Assembly (NCBI GenBank): GCA_934573935.1
Contig: CAKTMO010000001.1
Span: 1-64,000 of the forward strand
Length of the DNA stretch: 64,000 nucleotides
Direction of reading: 5' to 3'
From: an uncultured Oscillospiraceae bacterium
Lineage (GTDB): Bacteria; Bacillota; Clostridia; Oscillospirales; Oscillospiraceae
Shown piece by piece: positions 1 to 6,890 of the stretch. A program made the position numbers and the translations under genes. Position 1 is the first letter of the stretch. Every line of letters starts with the position of its first letter. Under the pieces are notes generated by a model. The model searched no databases. It had not been told where the DNA came from and saw nothing but the letters and a program-made list of their open reading frames with translations.

Positions 1-1
1 G

Positions 2-421
2 CATGGCAAGAGTGTCCGGCGGCAAAAACTGCTTCTCCGGGCGCTCTTGCCAGTATCAGATGAATATATTCTTGTGTGCATCAAGAAAGGAGTGTTTCTT
101 AATGGCGTCATATCTGTTTACCGGCATTGGGTGGAGGCGGCTATTCTGCTGGCGGGAAGCCTGCTTGTCCTATGCTCGGCAGAATTACTGGGATGCCATG
201 CGTTTTGCGGGCTGGCAACTGCAATCTATATCGTTTTGATCGTCAGCCATTTTGAAAGCAGTATGTACCTGTACTCCTTCATGAGAGCGATTCAGACGAT
301 CCTTGCCGTTCTTATTGCCTGGTTTATCAATGTAAAGCTTCTTCCTTATCCGCCTGTTCCCGGAAGCGTCAGTGGATGGATCATGAGGCGTAAAGATGCT
401 TCTGAAAGCGAGCCGCAATAA
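2..421 (+). CDS. Aromatic acid exporter family (ArAE/FUSC-like) membrane protein, C-terminal part
   Basis: Only the C-terminal ~139 residues are in the window; the reading frame is open at the left edge. An internal TTG at 47 could act as a start, but the frame is open upstream of it, so a truncated longer gene is more likely. Hydrophobic segments alternate with short loops, and the motif SFMRAIQTILAVLIAWFIN resembles the R-x3-T-x-x-G-x3-A-x3-N signature of the ArAE_1/FUSC membrane domain, thought to export aromatic acids or similar anions. The tail after the last helix is short and basic (MRRKDASES). It is followed by 590 bases without a convincing gene. The family call rests on this motif and topology only, and another multi-pass exporter is possible. 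Confidence 0.5.
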   Translation, partial: HGKSVRRQKLLLRALLPVSDEYILVCIKKGVFLNGVISVYRHWVEAAILLAGSLLVLCSAELLGCHAFCGLATAIYIVLIVSHFESSMYLYSFMRAIQTILAVLIAWFINVKLLPYPPVPGSVSGWIMRRKDASESEPQ

Positions 422-1011
422 CGAAGAAAAATGATTGCTGCGATCGGCACGGCGATTCACTTGAAATAAAACGTTAACAAACCCCATACTAATGCCAGCA
501 GATACGACCAATCGCCGCACCTGCTGGCATCAGAGGGAAGGGATAGCTTTCTCGTATGGAGAAAGATACTGAGGGGGATAATGTCATTATACTTTATGGA
601 TAACCTATCTTCTGTTGGTAAAGCAACATTTTGGGGAAATTTTGAAGGGCTACTTGCGCCCTGTGTGTTTTGCCACCTTGCTTCTGCGGTGCATATCCTG
701 CAACTGCAACCGTTTTGTTGATGTTTTGTAATTGCAACTCCTGATCTATGCTGATATAATGATATCAACAGGCGGGAGGAGACCACATTCGCGGGACAGT
801 GTACAGCAATGGTTGATACAGGCAGAGAAGACCGATTGTTTTTGATACTGACCGGCCATGTCCTAAATAGCGACAGCAAATTGAATACATATTGTATATG
901 TTGTGCCGTTCAGATTTCTCGGTGTTTCTGCGTGAGAGCAGTACCCGGAAAATTTGCGCGGCCTTTTTTATTCTCGATGTAAACCCGTTCATTGAAAGGA
1001 GGTAGACTATC
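422..1011. other. Gene-free 590-bp stretch with two inverted repeats upstream of the glycosyltransferase operon
   Basis: I see no supportable gene. A perfect 10-bp inverted repeat (ATGCCAGCAG, arms 492-501 and 521-530) lies about 70 bases after the upstream stop codon but has no T-run. A second palindrome, ACATAT-TGT-ATATGT (887-901), sits 111 bases before the first glycosyltransferase start and could be an operator. A 57-codon frame at 809-982 behind a GGAGGAG sequence is Cys-rich, without recognisable similarity, and is not called. Confidence 0.4.
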
Positions 1012-2187
1012 ATGAGGACGACTCTGGGAAACGTTGCGCTGGGAATGATCGTCAGAGACTTCGTCTCAGCGGAACCGATTCTGGCATTTCTGGATAATGC
1101 GGAAAAGTTTGGCCACGAGATCAGCCACGTAATCGTTGCTTATTCACATCGATTCGATTGGACGGCGGTGCAGATGCTGGAGGGACGCGCTAGGCTCTCG
1201 TTGGTAAAACTGCACGACTATGAAAAAGCCAAATGGGAATTGGGATATCTCAATCTGCGGCAAAACTCGATATCCGATCTGCTTTACTGCCCGTTGTTGG
1301 ATGGACGAGGGCTGATTCCCTACGGATTTAACCGCAATCACGTTCTGCTGGAAGCACTCTTTGAGAAGATAGATGTACTTATCTTTGTGGATTCTGACGT
1401 ACAGCCGGCGGTGCTGCGCCGGAGGGAGAACGGAACGGTTTGTTTGGAGGAGATCGACTTTGTGGGAGCGCATCTGCGGGGAATGGAAATGGGCGCGGAT
1501 ATTACCAGCAGCGACTATTCCGGTTACAGTATCCTGCCACCGGCGGACTTTGACGGAATGTCTGCGCTGCTGTACGGACTTCATAAAGAGGAAATGTGTC
1601 TTTTCTGGCACGACAGCAAGCTGCATCGCGGACTTGTCCTTCAAGGTGCGGATATGCCGGAGCCGGTGTCCACCACTAAAGTGCTGGGTGGGAATCTTGG
1701 GATCAGGATGGGAGCATTTCCCACACTGCCGCCTTTTTTCTCACCATATTTTTTCTATAATGGGGTTCCCTTCCTTGCGAGGGGAGAAGATACCTTTCTC
1801 GGCCTTGCCGCCGCGAAGAATAGAATCAACTGCCTCGATATCGGGGCTCATATCTTCCATGATACCTATGGCGACTATCCCGCGGTTCCGGAGTTGCGGA
1901 CAGATAGCAGTATCCGTGATCGGCTCTACTATGCTTGTACCGGATGGATCGGACGGAACGTATTTCTCCGATGGCAAACCGGATATGATGCGTCCCACTT
2001 CGACTGGCGCGCGGAGCAATTAGAGGTGGGGGCAAGAGCCTTGTTCCGATATACACAGGATTCTCGGTTCCTCGACCTTCCAAACATTCAGCAGGCGGCG
2101 GAGGCCTGCCTGCCGGATATGGTCGTGCAATATACAAGAGCGAAGCGGGCCTGGGACGATTTTATGGAAAGGTGGTTTGAACGATGA
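1012..2187 (+). CDS. GT-A fold glycosyltransferase (family unassigned)
   Basis: 391 residues. The start is fixed by a strong AAAGGAGGT at 996-1003. The GT-A pattern is visible: a hydrophobic strand followed by the metal/nucleotide-sugar DxD motif (FVDSDVQ, Asp127-Asp129). A later acidic GEDTF motif near residue 258 fits the catalytic-base region of GT2-like enzymes, followed by a His in FHDTYGDYP. There is no signal peptide or membrane helix, so it is probably cytoplasmic or membrane-associated on the inside. The stop overlaps the next gene's ATG by four bases (ATGA), so the two are translationally coupled. The gene is AT-richer than the housekeeping genes to the right, consistent with acquisition. 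The acceptor cannot be predicted; cell-surface polysaccharide or protein glycosylation are both possible. Confidence 0.7.
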   Translation: MRTTLGNVALGMIVRDFVSAEPILAFLDNAEKFGHEISHVIVAYSHRFDWTAVQMLEGRARLSLVKLHDYEKAKWELGYLNLRQNSISDLLYCPLLDGRGLIPYGFNRNHVLLEALFEKIDVLIFVDSDVQPAVLRRRENGTVCLEEIDFVGAHLRGMEMGADITSSDYSGYSILPPADFDGMSALLYGLHKEEMCLFWHDSKLHRGLVLQGADMPEPVSTTKVLGGNLGIRMGAFPTLPPFFSPYFFYNGVPFLARGEDTFLGLAAAKNRINCLDIGAHIFHDTYGDYPAVPELRTDSSIRDRLYYACTGWIGRNVFLRWQTGYDASHFDWRAEQLEVGARALFRYTQDSRFLDLPNIQQAAEACLPDMVVQYTRAKRAWDDFMERWFER

Positions 2188-3410
2188 AAGTTTTGATGGT
2201 GAACCCTTTCCCGCTGGAGGGATCTGGCAGCGGCACATACACAAAAAATATCGCGGCGCATCTGACAAAACAGGGGCATGAAGTATGCGCGGTATTCCCA
2301 GAAAATTCTCCGTCGGCAGATATTCCCGGAGTGAGGCTTATTCCGGTTATGTTTTCCGCGAAGGGTGCAAAAAGGCGAACGAAAAAGGAGCATTTACCCT
2401 TTAATTTTCCGTGCTTCACCACCCATCCCCGAAGCACGACCACCTTTGCCGACCTGAGCGGCGAAGAGTTCGCGCAATATCTGGCGGCGTTTGACGCGGC
2501 GATCCAAAAGGCTGTTATGGAATTTCAGCCGGATATTATTCATGCACAGCATATTTGGTGCCTCTCCTGGCTGGCGGTAAAGCACCATATCCCCACTGTG
2601 GTAACCACCCATGGGACAGACCTTATGGGCTGTGTCAAATGGCCGGGTTTCCGAGGCTTTGCGGAGGAAACCGTTAAGCACTGCACAAAAATCATTGCTA
2701 TCTCCAGCAGCAACAGAGATGCGGTGCTGGAGCTCTTCCCGGAAGCCTGCGCGAAGATTTCACTGTTGCCAAACGGGTATAATGAGGATGTTTTCTATCC
2801 TGAGGATGTGGATCGCACATCGCTTCTCGCCCAGATGAGCATCCCCTATAACGGAGAGAAGATCGTACTCTTTGCAGGGAAGCTCACCACCTTCAAGGGC
2901 GTAGAAAATCTTCTGTCCGCAGCGCACTATTACGAGGAGCAGGAATCTCCCAGGATTCTTACCTTGATTGCAGGCGATGGGCAGGAGCGAGAGGAGCTGA
3001 TGGATCTCTCGCAGCTGCTGGGCTTGAAGTCGACCTACTTCCTGGGCCACAAAACACAGGAGGAGCTGCGCAGACTCTACTGTGCCGCAGATGTGTTTGT
3101 CATTCCTTCCCGCAAGGAGCCTTTTGGCCTTGTCGCCCTGGAAGCCATGGCTTGCGGTACACCGGTGGTAGCGACGAACGCGGGCGGCTTGCCGGAATTT
3201 GTTAACAACCGGGTGGGTACGCTCGTGGCGATCGACGACGAAGAGGAGCTTTACGCAGCTATTTTAGATGAGCTTTTACGCAACGAACAAGAGCCAGAGC
3301 GCAGAAAAACCATTGCGGATTATGCGCGAAACGGCTACACCCAGGCAACATACCTGCAAAATCTGCTTCAGCTTTATGGTTCCTTGCAGTTTTACCGCAA
3401 TGCGTGGTAG
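2184..3410 (+). CDS. Family 4 (GT-B) glycosyltransferase
   Basis: 408 residues with both Rossmann-like lobes of GT4 retaining glycosyltransferases. The N-lobe opens with KVLMVNPFP and a Gly-rich SGSGTY acceptor-side loop. The C-lobe begins near VLFAGKLTTFKG and contains the nucleotide-sugar binding E-x7-E region in EPFGLVALEAMACG, followed by TPVVATNAGG. The ATG overlaps the stop of the upstream glycosyltransferase, and the next gene begins 13 bases after its stop, so the three form one operon. A soluble or peripherally bound inner-face enzyme is expected. Sugar donor and acceptor are not predictable from sequence alone. Confidence 0.85.
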   Translation: MKVLMVNPFPLEGSGSGTYTKNIAAHLTKQGHEVCAVFPENSPSADIPGVRLIPVMFSAKGAKRRTKKEHLPFNFPCFTTHPRSTTTFADLSGEEFAQYLAAFDAAIQKAVMEFQPDIIHAQHIWCLSWLAVKHHIPTVVTTHGTDLMGCVKWPGFRGFAEETVKHCTKIIAISSSNRDAVLELFPEACAKISLLPNGYNEDVFYPEDVDRTSLLAQMSIPYNGEKIVLFAGKLTTFKGVENLLSAAHYYEEQESPRILTLIAGDGQEREELMDLSQLLGLKSTYFLGHKTQEELRRLYCAADVFVIPSRKEPFGLVALEAMACGTPVVATNAGGLPEFVNNRVGTLVAIDDEEELYAAILDELLRNEQEPERRKTIADYARNGYTQATYLQNLLQLYGSLQFYRNAW

Positions 3411-3423
3411 GGGGAAAGCGGCC

Positions 3424-5193
3424 ATGAGAAAAACGATGATCATACCCACCTACTGGTGCAGGAGCTCCGGCAAGTGTTGGCAGGAGGGGGATGCCGTCTA
3501 CGATCACCCCACTCCGGTTGATCAGGAGGGTACTCTGGAGCGAACCCTTGTCAGTATGCAGCAGTTTCAGGAAAAAGACTTCAAGCTGGTGATCCTAATT
3601 TGCCCTACAACACCTGATGTGGAGGAGGCCGCCTATGAACAGGTTTACCGTATCGTCAAGCGCGTGAAGCTACGGGCGGAGACGTATCTCTTTACGGCAG
3701 GCGATCTTGCCGCCATTTCCCGCATCCTGAAGGGTGCGGGTCTTGGTGACAGGGGGGCGGCACTGCTATCCATGTTCGGATATTCCAATGTGCGGAATAT
3801 GTGTCTGCTGGCGGCCACCATTCTGACGGCTGACGCCGCGCTGCTGATCGATGACGACGAGGTTTTTGAGCTTCCGGATTTTGTGCCCCGTTCTCTGGAA
3901 TTCCTTGGGCGCAGAGTGTATGGTGATGTGGTACACGGCGTGGCGGGCTACTATCTTAACGGAAAGGGCCGGTACTATGATGATGTGACGCCGGAGCCGT
4001 GGATGACTTATTGGGATCGTTTTGGAAGCAAGGCGCAGGCGTTTGACCAGATCATTGGGAGCGGTCCACGCTTGAAACGGACCCCCTTTGCCTTTGGCGG
4101 CGCCATGATCTTGCACAGAGAGATGTTTGAATGTGTCCCCTTTGACCCGTTGGTCAAAAGAGGCGAAGATATCGACTATCTGATCAACAGCAGAATGTTC
4201 GGCTTCAGCTTCTTTCTGGACAACACCCTATCCATCAGGCACCTGCCGCAGCCTAAAACCCATCCCCAGTGGATGCGTATGCGGGAGGATATTTACCGCT
4301 TCGTCTACCAGCGGGCCAAGATGACCTCACAGTATAAGACAAGCAATCTGGTCAGGGTCGACCCCGAGGACTTGGATCCCTATCCTGGCGCGTTTCTGAA
4401 AGAGGATCTGGAGGAGAAAATCTACCGGAGCAGCATGATGCTGGCCACCCAGTATCTGGCGGAAAACGACCCGGCGGCGGCAATGGAGGCCATGCAGAAC
4501 ATATACCTTGCCAAGCATGACGCCCAGCCTGTCTTTAATGCATTCCGTGCCTATCTGGACGTGCAGACGGAATGGGAAAGGCTGATTGCCCTTGTCAGAA
4601 AAGAGCGGTACGCCGTTCGGGCCATTCTGGAGCGGCACAATATTTCCGCGCCGGAGATCCATTTGGACAAGGAGCACCGCAGGAAGCTCAGCGAGGCGGA
4701 TGTGCTGCTGATCCTGACAAAGCTGCCGGTGCTGTCAGACCTTACCGAGAAGGATCGCGCTATTCTACGAGACTATTGCCATGTAAAAACCTATTATGAA
4801 AATGAAACGGTATTCGCCAGCGGGGATCATAATGACGAGGTCTGCCTTGTTCTGAAGGGAACTATCCGGCTGGTGGCCAATCGGGAGAACAACAGTGGAG
4901 CCGCTCCGCTGGAGATGGCCACGCTGGGCGTCGGCAGCTTCATTGGAGAGAACTGTCTGACACGCAATGTATTTCGGCTCAGCGGCGTTGCCACGGAGTT
5001 TACGGAGCTGCTGTGCATTGGCAAAACCCGGCTAAATGACCTGCTGGAGCGGCATCCCGCCGTTGGTGTGAAGCTGCTGCGGAAATTCTTGGAGAGCATG
5101 TCTGATAAGATCACCCATACAAACGAGCAGCTTCGGCGTACCGCAGATTATGATTATGACGTGGTAGATGGACTGCCGGAATACCGGGATTAG
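3424..5193 (+). CDS. GT-A glycosyltransferase fused to a C-terminal cyclic-nucleotide-binding domain
   Basis: 589 residues from the ATG at 3424. A longer frame begins at 3268 inside the previous gene, but 3424 follows that gene's stop by 13 bases and begins with the typical KTMIIPTYW strand of GT-A enzymes. The DDDE metal-binding cluster lies at about residues 143-146, and RGEDIDYLIN near 246 resembles the GED motif of the first gene in the operon. Residues ~426-562 match the cNMP-binding/CAP_ED beta-roll (LTEKDRAIL, then FASGDHNDEVCLVLKG, a GVGSFIGE phosphate-cassette-like turn, and a final helix). No DNA-binding HTH follows. A ligand-gated glycosyltransferase is the simplest reading. This fusion is unusual; the ligand is unknown, and the GEN segment may not bind a classical cNMP. 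Confidence 0.75.
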   Translation: MRKTMIIPTYWCRSSGKCWQEGDAVYDHPTPVDQEGTLERTLVSMQQFQEKDFKLVILICPTTPDVEEAAYEQVYRIVKRVKLRAETYLFTAGDLAAISRILKGAGLGDRGAALLSMFGYSNVRNMCLLAATILTADAALLIDDDEVFELPDFVPRSLEFLGRRVYGDVVHGVAGYYLNGKGRYYDDVTPEPWMTYWDRFGSKAQAFDQIIGSGPRLKRTPFAFGGAMILHREMFECVPFDPLVKRGEDIDYLINSRMFGFSFFLDNTLSIRHLPQPKTHPQWMRMREDIYRFVYQRAKMTSQYKTSNLVRVDPEDLDPYPGAFLKEDLEEKIYRSSMMLATQYLAENDPAAAMEAMQNIYLAKHDAQPVFNAFRAYLDVQTEWERLIALVRKERYAVRAILERHNISAPEIHLDKEHRRKLSEADVLLILTKLPVLSDLTEKDRAILRDYCHVKTYYENETVFASGDHNDEVCLVLKGTIRLVANRENNSGAAPLEMATLGVGSFIGENCLTRNVFRLSGVATEFTELLCIGKTRLNDLLERHPAVGVKLLRKFLESMSDKITHTNEQLRRTADYDYDVVDGLPEYRD

Positions 5194-5225
5194 GCTGGCG
5201 AGACGCTTGCGTCGTTTTCCACAGA

Positions 5226-5312
5226 GGTGCACCCCTATGATATTGGGTGCACCCTAGGCAATCGTAATATATAATAACACAAGAAAGGCGGCCGCAGGCC
5301 TTTGCCCTGCGG
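5226..5312. repeat. Two hairpins between the glycosyltransferase operon and the zinc-ribbon gene
   Basis: The first is a perfect 9-bp inverted repeat GGTGCACCC (5226-5234 / 5245-5253) with a 10-base loop and no T-run. The second is a 7-bp GC stem CCGCAGG/CCTGCGG (5292-5298 / 5306-5312) directly upstream of the next start codon. A TATAAT at 5270-5275 lies between them, so the second hairpin probably falls in that gene's leader. Neither looks like a classical terminator. Confidence 0.45.
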
Positions 5313-5329
5313 TCGAAGGGTTCCTCTCT

Positions 5330-5614
5330 ATGCTGAGTGGCTGCCAGGGTAAGCCGCGTACCCCTACGATCATCGAAAAGATCTGCCCGAATTGCGGGAG
5401 CATCATTGAGCTGTTCTATATAGACACGCAGATGGCATGCGAGACCTGCGGGTTCATTGCGTATAATGACACGTTGAGCTGTGTGCAATGGTGTCAGTAC
5501 GCGAGAAAGTGTGTTGGGGATGAGATGTACGACCACATGATGGCAATTGCGGCTTCACAAAAAGAAAGAGCGGCTCATTTGCGGTCTGCTCCGAAAAAAG
5601 ATTTTGCTCAATAA
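5330..5614 (+). CDS. Small eight-cysteine zinc-ribbon protein, paralogue of the N-terminus of the 41.7 kb folate enzyme
   Basis: 94 residues with eight cysteines (5, 19, 22, 37, 40, 51, 55, 61). Two CxxC pairs (CPNC, CETC) look like a zinc ribbon; the rest form a CVQWCQYARKC cluster. The same eight positions with identical spacing recur in the N-terminal ~85 residues of the cyclo-ligase fusion at 41667-42500, including the GCQGKPRTPTI start and the YNDxLSCVQWCQYARKCVGDEMY core. It is therefore a free-standing version of that domain. The ATG is preceded by GAAGGG at 5315-5320. The TAA lies inside a 53-base perfect palindrome. Function is unknown; metal binding and a link to C1/folate metabolism are inferences from the fusion partner. 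Confidence 0.75.
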   Translation: MLSGCQGKPRTPTIIEKICPNCGSIIELFYIDTQMACETCGFIAYNDTLSCVQWCQYARKCVGDEMYDHMMAIAASQKERAAHLRSAPKKDFAQ

Positions 5615-5658
5615 CAGCGGACGGGTCTCCTAAGGAGACCCGTCCGCTGTTATTGAGC
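5606..5658. terminator. 53-base near-perfect palindrome overlapping the zinc-ribbon stop codon
   Basis: Arms of about 25 bases (centre CTCCTAAGGAG) pair perfectly and contain the TAA of the upstream gene. On the plus strand no T-run follows. On the minus strand the sequence after the hairpin is AAAATCTTTTTT, which is terminator-like. It may act as a terminator or an mRNA 3'-end stabiliser. Confidence 0.6.
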
Positions 5659-5837
5659 TATGATGGCGAGATTTCAACGGAGGGCGTTTTCCACCATGGC
5701 ATACCACCTGCACAGGAAACCTCACAATACTTTAATTTTATATCAAATGGTGACTTTATGTCAATTCAAAAAGTGGATTATATAACATTTCGGAACACTA
5801 TCCAAATTTAGTCGTACTATTTTTGCTGTTTTGCGAA

Positions 5838-5865
5838 TTGTTTTCTGAAAATAATTTGCTATAAT
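5838..5865 (+). promoter_or_regulatory. Strong sigma-A-type promoter for the unassigned RNA unit
   Basis: TTGTTT (5838-5843), a 16-base spacer and a perfect TATAAT (5860-5865). Transcription would start near 5872. No coding region follows, but a clear intrinsic terminator ends about 335 bases downstream. Confidence 0.65.
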
Positions 5866-5871
5866 AAAAAT

Positions 5872-6207
5872 ACCGATAAAGTATAGGAAGAGGTGAATCC
5901 AATGACCTGATGAGTTCCCCTTTACTGCCAAGGTAACGGGAAGATGGCATCACCTGAATGTTCAGCACTCTCAAAAGCCCATCGGCCTTTACGGTGTTCC
6001 ACCGCACAGCGGTGTTTTCAGATAGAGCGGGAGTGAAACTAGAGACGGCGGCAGATGCCATAATCTGTAGAAACGTGAGGAACCCAATGATGACTGAGCC
6101 CAAGATGGATCAATAGCCCTTGACTGCGAGGCACGGATGCGGTCAAGGGCTATTGCGTTGCAACGGAACATATAGGGGAGATGGCAACGGGTATCCGTTG
6201 CTTTTTT
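5872..6207 (+). ncRNA. Candidate structured non-coding RNA (~335 nt), class not recognised
   Basis: The segment runs from a consensus promoter to an intrinsic terminator and has no supportable reading frame. Visible helices include TTCCC..GGGAA enclosing TTAC..GTAA (~5917-5944), CTGAA/TTCAG (~5956), CACCGC-ACA-GCGGTG (~6000-6014), CAGAT/ATCTG (~6050-6067), and a 17-bp stem closing at 6111-6155 with a 13-base loop. It then ends in the GCAACGG/CCGTTGC hairpin plus TTTTTT. I compared it mentally with tmRNA, RNase P RNA, SRP RNA, 6S RNA and common riboswitches and saw no match to their conserved cores. A transposon-associated RNA is possible because an IS91-like remnant follows. Confidence 0.5.
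6184..6207 (+). terminator. Intrinsic terminator of the candidate RNA
   Basis: Stem GCAACGG (6184-6190) / CCGTTGC (6195-6201) with loop GTAT, followed by six T residues (6202-6207). Confidence 0.8.
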
Positions 6208-6270
6208 GCTGCGCCACAGGACATCAAGTGTGCTATGTTTGGCACCCCCAGTCTCCTGCAGGTAGCATAA

Positions 6271-6435
6271 ATGGGGACTGCGAACATCTCCAAATGCAAG
6301 CGGCATTTCAGGCGCATCTCAGCACCCTGTATGCTGAAGATTCGCCACTACGGGTTTCTGAGCAATCCGCAAAAGAAGATATCTTGCTGGCCACAGTACT
6401 GTGGATATGACCTTGCGTGTTTACACGCATTATGA
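6271..6435 (+). pseudogene. IS91-like transposase remnant
   Basis: A 54-codon frame carries HFRRISAPCMLKIRHYGFLSN, which resembles the conserved block in the middle of IS91/Y2-type rolling-circle transposases (FxRRFxxHVLPxGFxxIRHYGFLxN). The rest of the transposase, including the catalytic tyrosines and HUH motif, is absent. The flanking sequence to 6670 is non-coding, with two copies of an AAATTTGCAACA-type segment near 6510 and 6571. This fits a decayed element next to the tRNA gene. Family assignment rests on this one motif. Confidence 0.5.
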
Positions 6436-6670
6436 TCGTCAAAGCAGGGAAAAACAAACCATCGAGAAAGTGCGTGAAGCATTTCGGAAGGAGTCGGCTC
6501 GAGAAATTTGCAACAGGTGATATCCGCAAAAATCCCGCAAACCCTTGTGGCACAACGGATAGAGGACCGGAAAAATTTGCAACACTTTTGCAGCAAGAAG
6601 CCCCGAAATTGCCCGAAAATACCCCAAAATACCGCAAGCGGAGAGGCTCTTTTCTTCCAGGAAAAGGCAA
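6436..6670. other. Non-coding stretch between transposase remnant and tRNA terminator
   Basis: No gene is supportable. Two imperfect direct copies of a motif around AATTTGCAACA occur about 60 bases apart, probably debris of the mobile element. Confidence 0.4.
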
Positions 6671-6672
6671 AG

Positions 6673-6707
6673 AAAAACCTTGCAACCATGATGGTTACAA
6701 GGTTTTT
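6673..6707 (-). terminator. Terminator downstream of tRNA-Val
   Basis: A 15-bp stem (AAAAACCTTG.. / ..CAAGGTTTTT, one mismatch) with an A5 tract on one side and T5 on the other. It can terminate in either direction but fits the minus-strand tRNA transcript ending at 6711. Confidence 0.75.
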
Positions 6708-6710
6708 GGA

Positions 6711-6787
6711 TGGTGCGCGGTACAGGACTCGAACCTGTGACCCCATGCACGTCAAGCATGTGCTCTAGCCAGCTGAGCTAACCGCGC
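6711..6787 (-). tRNA. tRNA-Val (anticodon GAC), CCA encoded
   Basis: Full cloverleaf on the minus strand: acceptor GCGCGGT/ACCGCGC, D arm GCTC/GAGC, anticodon stem CATGC/GCATG around loop TTGACGT (anticodon GAC, Val), T arm ACAGG-TTCGAGT-CCTGT, discriminator A, and an encoded CCA. It is 77 nt long. The minus-strand promoter TTGACA-17-TATTAT (6801-6829) lies just upstream. The gene sits at the boundary between the accessory left segment and the core region. Confidence 0.95.
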
Positions 6788-6800
6788 AGACAACGTTAAT

Positions 6801-6829
6801 ATAATAGCGTATGTCTCCGGATTTGTCAA
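6801..6829 (-). promoter_or_regulatory. Promoter of tRNA-Val
   Basis: Consensus TTGACA (6824-6829, minus), a 17-base spacer and TATTAT (6801-6806), about 14 bases upstream of the mature tRNA 5' end. Confidence 0.75.
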
Positions 6830-6850
6830 CACCTTTTGTAAGAAAAATGC

Positions 6851-6886
6851 AAAAAAGTATCGGACGGCGGCTCCGCGCCGCCCGAT
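6851..6886 (-). terminator. Terminator of the lspA-rluD operon
   Basis: GC-rich hairpin (6859-6886) just after the rluD stop, followed on the minus strand by a six-T run (6851-6856). Confidence 0.75.
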
Positions 6887-6890
6887 GGCG

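Noticed and set aside
809..982. 57-codon frame behind a GGAGGAG sequence
   Set aside because: Cys-rich composition with no similarity or domain pattern, and it crosses an operator-like palindrome; not convincing as a gene.
5900..6045. Hammerhead-ribozyme-like CTGATGAG and GAAAC boxes in the orphan RNA unit
   Set aside because: The boxes are over 100 bases apart and the hairpin after CTGATGAG is not followed by GAAA; the three-stem hammerhead arrangement does not close.
5872..6207. tmRNA, RNase P RNA, SRP RNA or 6S RNA as identity of the orphan RNA
   Set aside because: No tRNA-like ends, no GAGGAAAGUCC-type RNase P core, no SRP helix-8 motif and no long 6S-like closing helix are visible.
6711..6787. 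att-site duplication of tRNA-Val
   Set aside because: No second copy of the tRNA 3' end was found in the left segment, so no attachment-site pair is claimed.
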